This document shows positions 16,766 to 23,079 of a stretch of 64,000 nucleotides of DNA, in pieces. Position numbers and translations under genes: made by a program. The DNA is from Stenotrophomonas indicatrix (GTDB lineage Bacteria > Pseudomonadota > Gammaproteobacteria > Xanthomonadales > Xanthomonadaceae), in the NCBI GenBank assembly GCA_041545745.1, contig CP168152.1:2664001-2728000 (forward strand), in the 5' to 3' direction. The notes beneath the pieces were generated by a model. That model was not told where the DNA came from, did not search any database, and was given only the letters and a program-made list of their open reading frames with translations. Each line of letters starts with the position of its first letter. The stretch's first letter is position 1.

Positions 16766-17593
16766 CTACCGCAGCCGGCGCAGTTTGTGTTCGAGACCGG
16801 CCTGGGTCAGTTCACCGAGATGCAGTTCCTGCAACCGCCCCTGCGCATCGAAGAAGAGCGTGGAAGGAAAAGCCCGGACATCCAGCGTGGTCGAGGCAGC
16901 CGAAGCCTCATCCAGCAGGACGTTGCCCAGCACGATGTGTTCAGCGGCAAGAAAGGTCTGGACCTCCTCAAGCGTCTCGCCCTGGTTGAGGAAGACGAAC
17001 TGGATGCCAGCATGCTTCTGCTGGGCCCTCGCCAGCACCGGCATCTCCCGGCGGCACGGGCCACACCAGCTGGCCCACAGATTCAGCACCAGCGGCTTGC
17101 CATGAAACTGCTGCAGGTCAATCGCCCTGCCCTGCAGGTCGGCCACCTGCAGTATGGGCAGCGGCATCTGCCGTGCCTGCCAGTACGCGAGCCCTTGGCT
17201 TGCCCCACCCCACAACAACAACCCAACCAGCGCACTTGCCAGCACCGGCGCCCGCAACGGGCGCTGCCTGCGCAGCCGCCACAGCGCCCAGGCAAAACCA
17301 GCGCCAACAACGACGGGCAGGTGGTACCCGCCATCGGCAATCTGCAGCACGCTCCAGGGAGCTTCACGATAGAGACTGAAATGCGCTGCGACAAAGGACA
17401 GCCGGCCACACAGCAGCCCCACCAGCAACATGTCCAGCACCATTCCGGCCGCGGGTGGCCGGGCTAGGCCAGGCTTGCCACGCGACCAGATCCGCGCAAC
17501 GGCCATCGCCAGCAGCAGGAAGATCAGGATCAACACCACCGGCATCGGCACCGGCCCAACACTCGACATCAGCTCACCCGCTCTCGCCTGCAC
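16766..17593 (-). CDS. Membrane-anchored TlpA/thioredoxin-like disulfide reductase with multi-helix N terminus
   Basis: 275 residues. Four hydrophobic segments occupy the first 150 residues (VVLILIFLLLAMAVA; MVLDMLLVGLLCGRLSFVAA; VVVGAGFAWALW; VLASALVGLLLWGGAS). A TlpA/DsbE-type thioredoxin domain follows (about 150-275), with NLWASWCGPCRREMPVLARA as active site and AFPSTLFFD as cis-Pro loop. The thioredoxin domain faces the periplasm. With dsbG 30 bp downstream on the same strand it forms a two-gene redox unit. The N-terminal region weakly recalls the Lgt fold; whether it passes electrons is unknown. The start could also be the ATG at 17569. Confidence 0.82.
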   Translation of the reverse strand: MQARAGELMSSVGPVPMPVVLILIFLLLAMAVARIWSRGKPGLARPPAAGMVLDMLLVGLLCGRLSFVAAHFSLYREAPWSVLQIADGGYHLPVVVGAGFAWALWRLRRQRPLRAPVLASALVGLLLWGGASQGLAYWQARQMPLPILQVADLQGRAIDLQQFHGKPLVLNLWASWCGPCRREMPVLARAQQKHAGIQFVFLNQGETLEEVQTFLAAEHIVLGNVLLDEASAASTTLDVRAFPSTLFFDAQGRLQELHLGELTQAGLEHKLRRLR

Positions 17594-17654
17594 AGACCCG
17601 CATGTTCAAAGCGTCGTGCCCGCGATGCAAGCACGACGCATTGAACATTGTTCA

Positions 17655-18722
17655 TCAAGCGGCACTGCGACCCAGCTGCGTGCCCGGCGAGGCGCGCAGC
17701 CCCCGCAGGCTGCCGGCCACAGCAGGCGTCAGCGGACGATCGCGGCGTTTGCTGCTGACGTGGCGACGATAGTTGGCGGGCGTCATGCCGACAATGCGCA
17801 GGAACAGCCGACGGAATGCGCTCTGATCGGCGTAACCCACACCCCAGGCAACTTCGTCGATGCTGGCGCCCTGCTGCAGCAACGTCTGCGCCTTGGCCAC
17901 GCGCAGTCGCTGGCAGTACTCGATGGGCCGCAGCCCGGTCGCCTTCAGGAAACGACGCTGCAGGGTCCGCGGTTCCAATCCGGCGATCTCACAGATCGCC
18001 CCCAGCGTGGCCCCACGTGCAGCCGTGGTGTGCAGCCAGCGCTGCGCCTTCAGCACGTCACGGTCGCCATGGGCGAAATTGGCACTGAATCGCTCGAGAT
18101 CCTGCTGGATCCCAACCGGGACCACTATTCCCAACTGCTGTGCCACCGCGCTGGCCACGCCCTGGCCATGCAGCCGGTACAGCAGGCGCAAGCCAAGGAA
18201 GCGCCAGGCCTGGGCGCCGCCCACGGTAAGCAGATCGCCGTCATCGACCAGCGCCCGCTCACTGGGCGCCCAACTGCCGACCTGCACCTGCAGCGCCGGA
18301 TGGCGGTTGAGGTCAGGGCCGGACACCGTACGCCCGGTCAGCAGACCGGCCCGCGCCAGCACACTGACCCCGTCGCCTGCGGCGGCCAGCAGGCTGCCGC
18401 CGTCGTAGTGGGCCCGCAACCAATCCAGCAGGACATCCTCGGCCCGCACCGACGCGCTGGAACTGACCTGACCCGGCAAGGCGATAACCGCAGGAATTGC
18501 CGCATCCAGCATCTCCGCACCGGCAATGCGATGCACCCCGGTGTTGCTGGCGGGCACAATCCAGCGGGTAACCAGCACCCGTTTGCAGGGTCGGCGCTGC
18601 TGCTGCGCCAGACGATTGGCGACGTGCGCCATTTCGGCAAGCACCGATGCGGCCGACGGGTCGCCTCCGGGGTATTCAACCACCGCAACCTCGACGAATC
18701 CTTCGTTCCTGATTCCCTCCAC
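17655..18722 (-). CDS. GlxA-type transcriptional regulator: DJ-1/PfpI domain fused to AraC helix-turn-helix
   Basis: 355 residues. A PfpI/DJ-1-like domain (about 10-190) is followed by a C-terminal AraC/XylS DNA-binding region (about 225-330) with two helix-turn-helices (LGAICEIAGLEPRTLQRRF; IDEVAWGVGYADQSAFRRLF) and the signature GMTPANYRRHV. At the nucleophile-elbow position, where related enzymes carry Cys, the sequence is AAAGDGVSVLARAGLLTGR, so the enzyme-like domain is probably a ligand sensor only. It is divergent from the MerR gene, with its own start 183 bp away. Its target genes are not evident. Confidence 0.87.
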   Translation of the reverse strand: MEGIRNEGFVEVAVVEYPGGDPSAASVLAEMAHVANRLAQQQRRPCKRVLVTRWIVPASNTGVHRIAGAEMLDAAIPAVIALPGQVSSSASVRAEDVLLDWLRAHYDGGSLLAAAGDGVSVLARAGLLTGRTVSGPDLNRHPALQVQVGSWAPSERALVDDGDLLTVGGAQAWRFLGLRLLYRLHGQGVASAVAQQLGIVVPVGIQQDLERFSANFAHGDRDVLKAQRWLHTTAARGATLGAICEIAGLEPRTLQRRFLKATGLRPIEYCQRLRVAKAQTLLQQGASIDEVAWGVGYADQSAFRRLFLRIVGMTPANYRRHVSSKRRDRPLTPAVAGSLRGLRASPGTQLGRSAA

Positions 18723-18847
18723 TCCCCACCTCCTCTTCCGGTTCAGGCCGTCGAGCGGCCAGTTCAGGCGCAGGGTAGGAACTGCTTTGCCCCGGGGGCT
18801 ATGAAGAAAGTTGCAAAGTGTGCTGAATGGGCGACGCGAGCAAAGCC

Positions 18848-18879
18848 TTGACTCTTGACCAGAGTCCAGGGATGACTAT
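18848..18879 (+). promoter_or_regulatory. MerR-type promoter of the metal-responsive regulator
   Basis: -35 TTGACT (18848-18853) and -10 GACTAT (18874-18879) are separated by 20 bp, too long for normal sigma-70 activity. The spacer region holds the dyad ACTCT-TGACC-AGAGT (18851-18865). Long spacer plus dyad is the arrangement of MerR-family autoregulated promoters. Confidence 0.65.
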
Positions 18880-18905
18880 GCACTGCAGGTCCAGAGGAGT
18901 CCGCC

Positions 18906-19304
18906 GTGAACATTGGTCAGTTGGCACGCCAGGCCGGGGTCCCCATCGACACCGTCCGCTACTACGAACGTCAGCAGCTTCTGCCCACTGCGGCACGTTC
19001 GGCAGGTGGCTACCGCATCTTCGGCGAGCAGGATCTGCGACGCCTGCGCTTCATCCGCCGGGCAAAGACTCTGGGCTTCAGCCTTGATGAGATCGGTGAA
19101 CTGCTTTCCCTCAGCGATCATCCTCCGCAGGACATGGGCAGCGTGCGTGACACCGCGCGAGTACGCCTGCAGGACATCGAACTGCGGATGGCGGAGCTGC
19201 AGCGCATGCATGGCGCCCTCTCCCAACTTGTAGATGCCTGTCCCGGACATGGCGCGCTCGCCCAGTGCCCGATCCTGGCCGCGCTGGCTGGGGAAGACCG
19301 CTGA
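18906..19304 (+). CDS. MerR-family soft-metal-responsive transcriptional regulator
   Basis: 132 residues with a GTG start. N-terminal winged helix (IGQLARQAGVPIDTVRYYERQQLLP), then the dimerisation helix (IELRMAELQRMHGALSQLVDAC), then the metal loop CPGHGALAQCPIL with two Cys separated by eight residues, as in ZntR-like rather than CueR-like proteins. The protein probably senses Zn, Cd, Pb or a similar ion. It is preceded by a long-spacer promoter it likely controls. No efflux gene is adjacent; tRNA genes follow, so its target lies elsewhere. Confidence 0.88.
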   Translation: MNIGQLARQAGVPIDTVRYYERQQLLPTAARSAGGYRIFGEQDLRRLRFIRRAKTLGFSLDEIGELLSLSDHPPQDMGSVRDTARVRLQDIELRMAELQRMHGALSQLVDACPGHGALAQCPILAALAGEDR

Positions 19305-19401
19305 ACCCTTGGTGTCGGCGGCGCGACATCTGCTGTCCGGCATAAGGAAAACGCAGCTGCGCCATCGCGCGTGCTACGTGAAGAAATGTGCAACAAAGCG
19401 C

Positions 19402-19430
19402 TTGCCAACCCACGGAGGCACAGCTATTAT
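19402..19430 (+). promoter_or_regulatory. Promoter of the first tRNA-Ala gene
   Basis: -35 TTGCCA (19402-19407) and -10 TATTAT (19425-19430) are separated by an ideal 17 bp. The tRNA begins 18 bp after the -10. Confidence 0.7.
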
Positions 19431-19448
19431 TTCGCTCCTCAGCGACGT

Positions 19449-19524
19449 GGGGCCATAGCTCAGCTGGGAGAGCGCCTGCATGGCATGCAGGAGGTCAGCG
19501 GTTCGATCCCGCTTGGCTCCACCA
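19449..19524 (+). tRNA. tRNA-Ala(GGC), copy 1
   Basis: 76 nt. Acceptor stem GGGGCCA/TGGCTCC, anticodon loop ATGGCAT between CCTGC and GCAGG (anticodon GGC), GGTTCGATCC T-arm, encoded ACCA end. It has its own promoter just upstream. Confidence 0.97.
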
Positions 19525-19577
19525 TACTTTCGGCATTAGGCCGTCGAAAGGTCGCAAAGAACATTGATGAGATCTGC

Positions 19578-19653
19578 GTCCCCATCGTCTAGAGGCCTAG
19601 GACATCACCCTTTCACGGTGGCGACCGGGGTTCGAATCCCCGTGGGGACGCCA
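19578..19653 (+). tRNA. tRNA-Glu(TTC), copy 1
   Basis: 76 nt. Acceptor stem GTCCCCA/TGGGGAC, anticodon loop CTTTCAC (anticodon TTC), T-arm GGGTTCGAATCC, encoded CCA. It is 53 bp downstream of tRNA-Ala copy 1 and followed by a terminator. Confidence 0.97.
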
Positions 19654-19671
19654 CTCATCATGAACAACGAG

Positions 19672-19698
19672 GACCCGGCCGATAACCGGGTCTTTTTT
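19672..19698 (+). terminator. Terminator after tRNA pair 1
   Basis: Stem GACCCGG/CCGGGTC with loop CCGATAA, followed by a run of seven T (19692-19698). It ends the first Ala-Glu unit, so the later units need their own promoter. Confidence 0.85.
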
Positions 19699-19792
19699 GT
19701 TCACCGCCCACCGGCATTCAGGTTGTGGCGTCGGAACGCTCCCTGCCCTTGTGGCCATGAACGATTCGATGAAAAAGCTTCAAAAAAAAGCT

Positions 19793-19820
19793 TCCACAAA
19801 TGTGAACAGGCAGGTATGAT
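19793..19820 (+). promoter_or_regulatory. Promoter of tRNA pairs 2 and 3
   Basis: -10 TATGAT (19815-19820) with a possible -35 TCCACA (19793-19798; 16 bp spacer). A GC-rich discriminator (GGGCGGCTCGG) follows, typical of stable-RNA promoters under stringent control. An A-rich tract (19770-19788) could act as an UP element. Confidence 0.6.
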
Positions 19821-19837
19821 GGGCGGCTCGGTAACAC

Positions 19838-19913
19838 GGGGCCATAGCTCAGCTGGGAGAGCGCCTGCATGGCATGCAGGAGGTCAGCGGTTCGATCCCG
19901 CTTGGCTCCACCA
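19838..19913 (+). tRNA. tRNA-Ala(GGC), copy 2
   Basis: 76 nt, identical to copy 1 with anticodon GGC and encoded CCA. First gene of the second Ala-Glu pair, 18 bp after the -10 of its promoter. Confidence 0.97.
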
Positions 19914-19962
19914 CTTTCGACATTAGGCCGTCGAGAGTTCTACAACTTGAAGTTTTTCGTGC

Positions 19963-20038
19963 GTCCCCATCGTCTAGAGGCCTAGGACATCACCCTTTCA
20001 CGGTGGCGACCGGGGTTCGAATCCCCGTGGGGACGCCA
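19963..20038 (+). tRNA. tRNA-Glu(TTC), copy 2
   Basis: 76 nt, identical to copy 1 (anticodon TTC, encoded CCA). A small stem (CCTGCT/AGCAGG, 20052-20066) without a T-run follows, so transcription should continue into pair 3. Confidence 0.97.
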
Positions 20039-20082
20039 GTTTCAAAAAGGACCCTGCTCCCAGCAGGAATCCGAAGTTTCAT

Positions 20083-20158
20083 GGGGCCATAGCTCAGCTG
20101 GGAGAGCGCCTGCATGGCATGCAGGAGGTCAGCGGTTCGATCCCGCTTGGCTCCACCA
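20083..20158 (+). tRNA. tRNA-Ala(GGC), copy 3
   Basis: 76 nt, identical to copies 1 and 2. No separate promoter is seen between pairs 2 and 3, so it is probably cotranscribed with pair 2. Confidence 0.97.
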
Positions 20159-20207
20159 CTTTCGGCATTAGGCCGTCGAGAGTTCTACAACTTGAAGTTT
20201 TTCGTGC

Positions 20208-20283
20208 GTCCCCATCGTCTAGAGGCCTAGGACATCACCCTTTCACGGTGGCGACCGGGGTTCGAATCCCCGTGGGGACGCCA
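20208..20283 (+). tRNA. tRNA-Glu(TTC), copy 3
   Basis: 76 nt, identical to copies 1 and 2. It is the last gene of the tRNA array and is followed 8 bp later by a strong terminator. Confidence 0.97.
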
Positions 20284-20290
20284 ATCTTTG

Positions 20291-20318
20291 AAACCCCGGC
20301 TTCGGCCGGGGTTTTTCT
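20291..20318 (+). terminator. Terminator after the tRNA array
   Basis: CCCCGGC-TTC-GGCCGGGG-type stem followed by TTTTTCTTT. The A-rich 5' flank may let it also stop the convergent GNAT transcript. Confidence 0.85.
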
Positions 20319-20346
20319 TTGCCTGCGATTCTGCGGTGACCGCAGC

Positions 20347-20763
20347 TCAGAACCGGCGATACATGCCGATCGAGGCTGGCGCGGTCGCCGCAAAGCCAAA
20401 CTGCGCATACAGCCGATGCGCTTCGCCATCGGCCAACAGACTCACATACGCCGACGGCGGCAGATTGCCCTGCATCCAGTCGCTCAGACGCTGCATCACC
20501 GCCTTGCCCAGACCCTGCCCCTGCAGACGCGGCAGCACGGCGATATCGCAGACCTGCAGGTGGCAACCGCCATCGCCGATGATCCGGCCCATCGCTACCA
20601 GCTCGCTGCCCTGGTAGGCACAGACGCCGAAGACGGTGTTGGGCAATGCCCGCGCCGCCGCCTCATGGGTCTTTGCACTGAGCCCGGCCAATGCGCGCAG
20701 CTGACAGTAGTCCTCGACCGTCGGCACCGTCTCGCGGAACTGGATCGTCTCTGGATGATTCAT
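20347..20763 (-). CDS. GNAT-family N-acetyltransferase
   Basis: 138 residues, one GNAT domain. Acetyl-CoA site motif A is ICDIAVLPRLQGQGLGKAVM-like (V-LPRLQGQGLGKA), followed by a C-terminal YAQFGFAATAPASIGMYRRF. Probably a small cytoplasmic acetyltransferase acting on an amine; the substrate cannot be inferred. The start is ATG 20763; longer read-through upstream is antisense to the SRAP gene. It is transcribed towards the tRNA array and divergently from the SRAP gene 79 bp away. Confidence 0.88.
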   Translation of the reverse strand: MNHPETIQFRETVPTVEDYCQLRALAGLSAKTHEAAARALPNTVFGVCAYQGSELVAMGRIIGDGGCHLQVCDIAVLPRLQGQGLGKAVMQRLSDWMQGNLPPSAYVSLLADGEAHRLYAQFGFAATAPASIGMYRRF

Positions 20764-20841
20764 GCAACGTCTCCTGGAAGGTCGAGCTATCCTGCCGCAT
20801 CCTCGTCGCAGCCGCTGCGACCTATCTTCCGGCAGAGCCCC

Positions 20842-21798
20842 ATGTGCTATTCCGCCCTGATCCGCGCCGATTACGCCAAGCTGGTGCGCGAGTTCGGCGC
20901 CATCCTCTCCCTGGAGGAATTCGCAGAACTCTATGCGCATGATCCCGGCAAGAAACGTCCAAAGACGCCCAAAGCCATGGACGACGGATTTGCTGGTGCG
21001 CGCACCGAACTGGGCCGCGACATCGTGGCGAAAATCCAGCAATGGCACGCACAGGAGCGGCAGCAGCTGCAGGCCGAGCTGGAACGGCAGCTTGAACGTC
21101 GCGACATCGCCAATGCAACCCTGGCCACCCGACCCACGCAGAAGGCGCGCAATGACCTGCGCGTTGCCGGCAACCGCATCGACCGCGCGCAGGCACGGCT
21201 GGACGACCTGCACCGGGAACAGCTGCTGCCACGTGACAACCGTATTTTTCCCGGCACCTACGCACCGGTGATGGTCAGCGAGAATGGCCGGCGCGTGATC
21301 AAGCCGATGCGCTATCAATGCCGGCTTCCGGACAAGCCCGCGCGTAACGATGTCCTCTATCCCGGCACCTACAACGCGCGACGGGACAGTCTGGAAGGCT
21401 ATTGGCGCGGGGCCTTCGGGCTGCGCCATGGCGTGGTGGTGGTACAGGCCTTCTATGAACACGTGCCTCGCCATGCCATTGCCGGCCGCACCTTGCGCAA
21501 TGACGAGCAGGCACAGGACGTGGTGCTGGAATTCCGCCCCGACCCGCCGCGCGACCTGCTGCTGGCCTGCCTGTGGGCGGAATGGGACGGTCCGGAAGGC
21601 CGCCTGCTGTCTTTCGCTACCATCACCGATGGACCGTCCATCGATGTCGCCGCTGCCGGCCATGATCGGGGTGTACTTCCGATCCGCGCCGAGCATCTGG
21701 ACGCATGGCTCACCCCGGATCCGGACGACCTGGCTGCGCAGTACGCCATCCTCGACGACCGCGAGGAGATCCGTTACGTCTACGAGGAAGCCGCCTGA
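20842..21798 (+). CDS. SRAP-domain protein (YedK/HMCES-like), enlarged form
   Basis: 318 residues. Met-Cys start gives the catalytic Cys2 that links to abasic sites in single-stranded DNA after Met removal; this fixes the start at 20842. Other active-site elements can be seen: PGTYNARRDSL (Asn), AFYEH (Glu), and TITDGPSIDVAAAGHDRGVLPI (His). Typical bacterial YedK is about 220 residues. The extra length is a charged helical insertion at about residues 45-125 (ELERQLERRDIAN, RIDRAQARLDDLHREQ) that could form a coiled coil. The role is probably shielding of abasic DNA at stalled forks. Confidence 0.85.
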   Translation: MCYSALIRADYAKLVREFGAILSLEEFAELYAHDPGKKRPKTPKAMDDGFAGARTELGRDIVAKIQQWHAQERQQLQAELERQLERRDIANATLATRPTQKARNDLRVAGNRIDRAQARLDDLHREQLLPRDNRIFPGTYAPVMVSENGRRVIKPMRYQCRLPDKPARNDVLYPGTYNARRDSLEGYWRGAFGLRHGVVVVQAFYEHVPRHAIAGRTLRNDEQAQDVVLEFRPDPPRDLLLACLWAEWDGPEGRLLSFATITDGPSIDVAAAGHDRGVLPIRAEHLDAWLTPDPDDLAAQYAILDDREEIRYVYEEAA

Positions 21799-21807
21799 GC
21801 GGCTGGA

Positions 21808-22188
21808 TCAGGCGTTGGCGCTGGAGCGCCCCACGGCGCGGACCAAGGCCTTGGACAGTTCCGCCGACAGATAGGGTTTGATCAACAGCACGCCGGATTG
21901 CATCGCGACCGGCAGTTGTTCGGCGGCCATGCCGGTGGCGAGCACGAACGGCACGCCACGCGCGGCCAGCGCCGCAGCAACCGGTTCGCTGGTCTCGTTG
22001 TGGGCCAACCGGTAATCCAACAGGGCCACGTCAGGGGCGGCCTCTTCCAGCAGGCGCAGCGCCTCGGCGACGGACGCGGCCAAGCCGACGACCAGAGCGC
22101 CGGACTGCACCAGCTGCATCTGCAGCAGGGCCGCACTCATCTCGTCGTTTTCGACTACCAGTACCCGCAGGTCCTGCAACGCTGACAT
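21808..22188 (-). CDS. Stand-alone response-regulator receiver domain
   Basis: 126 residues, a complete CheY-like domain and nothing else. Acidic pair in VVENDEMSAA, phospho-acceptor Asp in VALLDYRL, switch Thr in FVLATGM, conserved Lys in LIKPYL. With no output domain it works by binding a partner or passing phosphate on. No histidine kinase lies next to it; a PAS chemoreceptor is 0.9 kb away but on a separate unit. It converges on the SRAP gene with a 9 bp gap. Confidence 0.9.
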   Translation of the reverse strand: MSALQDLRVLVVENDEMSAALLQMQLVQSGALVVGLAASVAEALRLLEEAAPDVALLDYRLAHNETSEPVAAALAARGVPFVLATGMAAEQLPVAMQSGVLLIKPYLSAELSKALVRAVGRSSANA

Positions 22189-22326
22189 AGGCTATCGCTC
22201 CTTGCCTGTTAAGCGTTGCCAGTATAGCCAGCGGCCAGCCGATACCGACAATTTGGGGCCGTTTCAGCTCCGTTCGCCCGCACCTCTATGAACACCCGCC
22301 GGGCTCGGGTACACTAGCCCGCTGCT

Positions 22327-22412
22327 GCCGGTGTGGCGGAATGGTATACGCAGCTGACTCAAAATCAGCCGGGGGTGACCCCATGAAGGTTCGAGTCCTT
22401 TCACCGGCACCA
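22327..22412 (+). tRNA. tRNA-Leu(CAA)
   Basis: 86 nt class II tRNA. Acceptor stem GCCGGTG/CACCGGC, anticodon loop CTCAAAA (anticodon CAA), long variable arm GCCGGGGGTGACCCC, GGTTCGAGTCC T-arm, encoded CCA. A TACACT sequence (22310-22315) may serve as its -10. Confidence 0.95.
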
Positions 22413-22417
22413 CGATC

Positions 22418-22448
22418 AAAGGCCAGGTCTACGACCTGGCCTTTGTCG
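22418..22448 (+). terminator. Terminator after tRNA-Leu
   Basis: An 11 bp stem, AAAGGCCAGGT/ACCTGGCCTTT, with a short loop, followed by a mixed T/G tail. It ends the tRNA-Leu transcript before the GNAT gene. Confidence 0.8.
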
Positions 22449-22493
22449 TTTCCGGTCTTGCCCTGCCCGACCGACGCCGCCGACACTGGAGCG

Positions 22494-23060
22494 ATGGCAT
22501 TGCACTCCACTCCCTCCCTACCCCCAGCGTTCCAGGCTCACCTGCGCGAACTGCTCCTGCAGGACGCGGGCGCCTGGTCGAACTACCTGTCGCTGCCGGG
22601 CGTGATCGAGCACACCAGCTGGGGCGATGTCTCTGTAGAGGCTTTGCAGCGGCAGATCGTCGACCATGCGCGCAACGCGCGATGCCGCCGCTGGGCGATC
22701 CTCGACGGCGACGACCAGCTGCTCGGCACCGTCGGCCTCAACGACATCGACATCGAACACCACCGCGCTGAACTGGCCTACGACCTGTCCCCTGCCCATC
22801 AGGGACGTGGGCTGGCGACCGGGGCGGCCCGCGCGGTCATCGCCTGGGCCCATGCCGCACTGGGTTGCGTACGCATCCAGGCCACCGTACTCGACAGCAA
22901 TCTGCGATCCATTGCCGTGCTCGAACGCGCAGGCATGCAACGCGAGGGGTTGCTGCAGTCGTATCGCCAAGTCCGTGGGCAGCCGCGCGACTTCTGGATG
23001 TATGCGCACACTCTCCCGCAGCTGCATGGCGGCCAGGGCGACGACCGCGCCGCCCCATAG
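22494..23060 (+). CDS. GNAT-family acetyltransferase (RimJ/RimL-like)
   Basis: 188 residues. A GNAT domain with acetyl-CoA loop LSPAHQGRGLATGAARAVI, then NLRSIAVLERAGMQREGLL, the hallmark of RimJ/RimL-type protein or antibiotic N-acetyltransferases, and YRQVRGQPRDFWMYAH. Probable target is a protein N terminus or small amine. The start ATG 22494 has GGAG immediately upstream, at unusually short spacing. It stands alone between tRNA-Leu and the convergent chemoreceptor gene. Confidence 0.87.
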   Translation: MALHSTPSLPPAFQAHLRELLLQDAGAWSNYLSLPGVIEHTSWGDVSVEALQRQIVDHARNARCRRWAILDGDDQLLGTVGLNDIDIEHHRAELAYDLSPAHQGRGLATGAARAVIAWAHAALGCVRIQATVLDSNLRSIAVLERAGMQREGLLQSYRQVRGQPRDFWMYAHTLPQLHGGQGDDRAAP

Positions 23061-23079
23061 GCCGACGCGGTTCTGCGCG

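Larger units (their letters stand above)
19838..20283 (+). repeat. Tandem duplication of a tRNA-Ala/tRNA-Glu unit
   Basis: Bases 19838-20038 and 20083-20283 (201 bp each, 245 bp period) differ at one base, in the spacer between the tRNAs (CGACATT versus CGGCATT). The first pair at 19449-19653 has a diverged spacer, so it is the older copy. The near-identical spacer shows that the second duplication is recent or homogenised. Confidence 0.9.

Noticed and set aside
19449..20318. tRNA array as an attachment site of an integrated island
   Set aside because: No integrase gene, no partial tRNA copy as attR, and flanking genes are ordinary chromosomal genes. All six tRNAs are complete.
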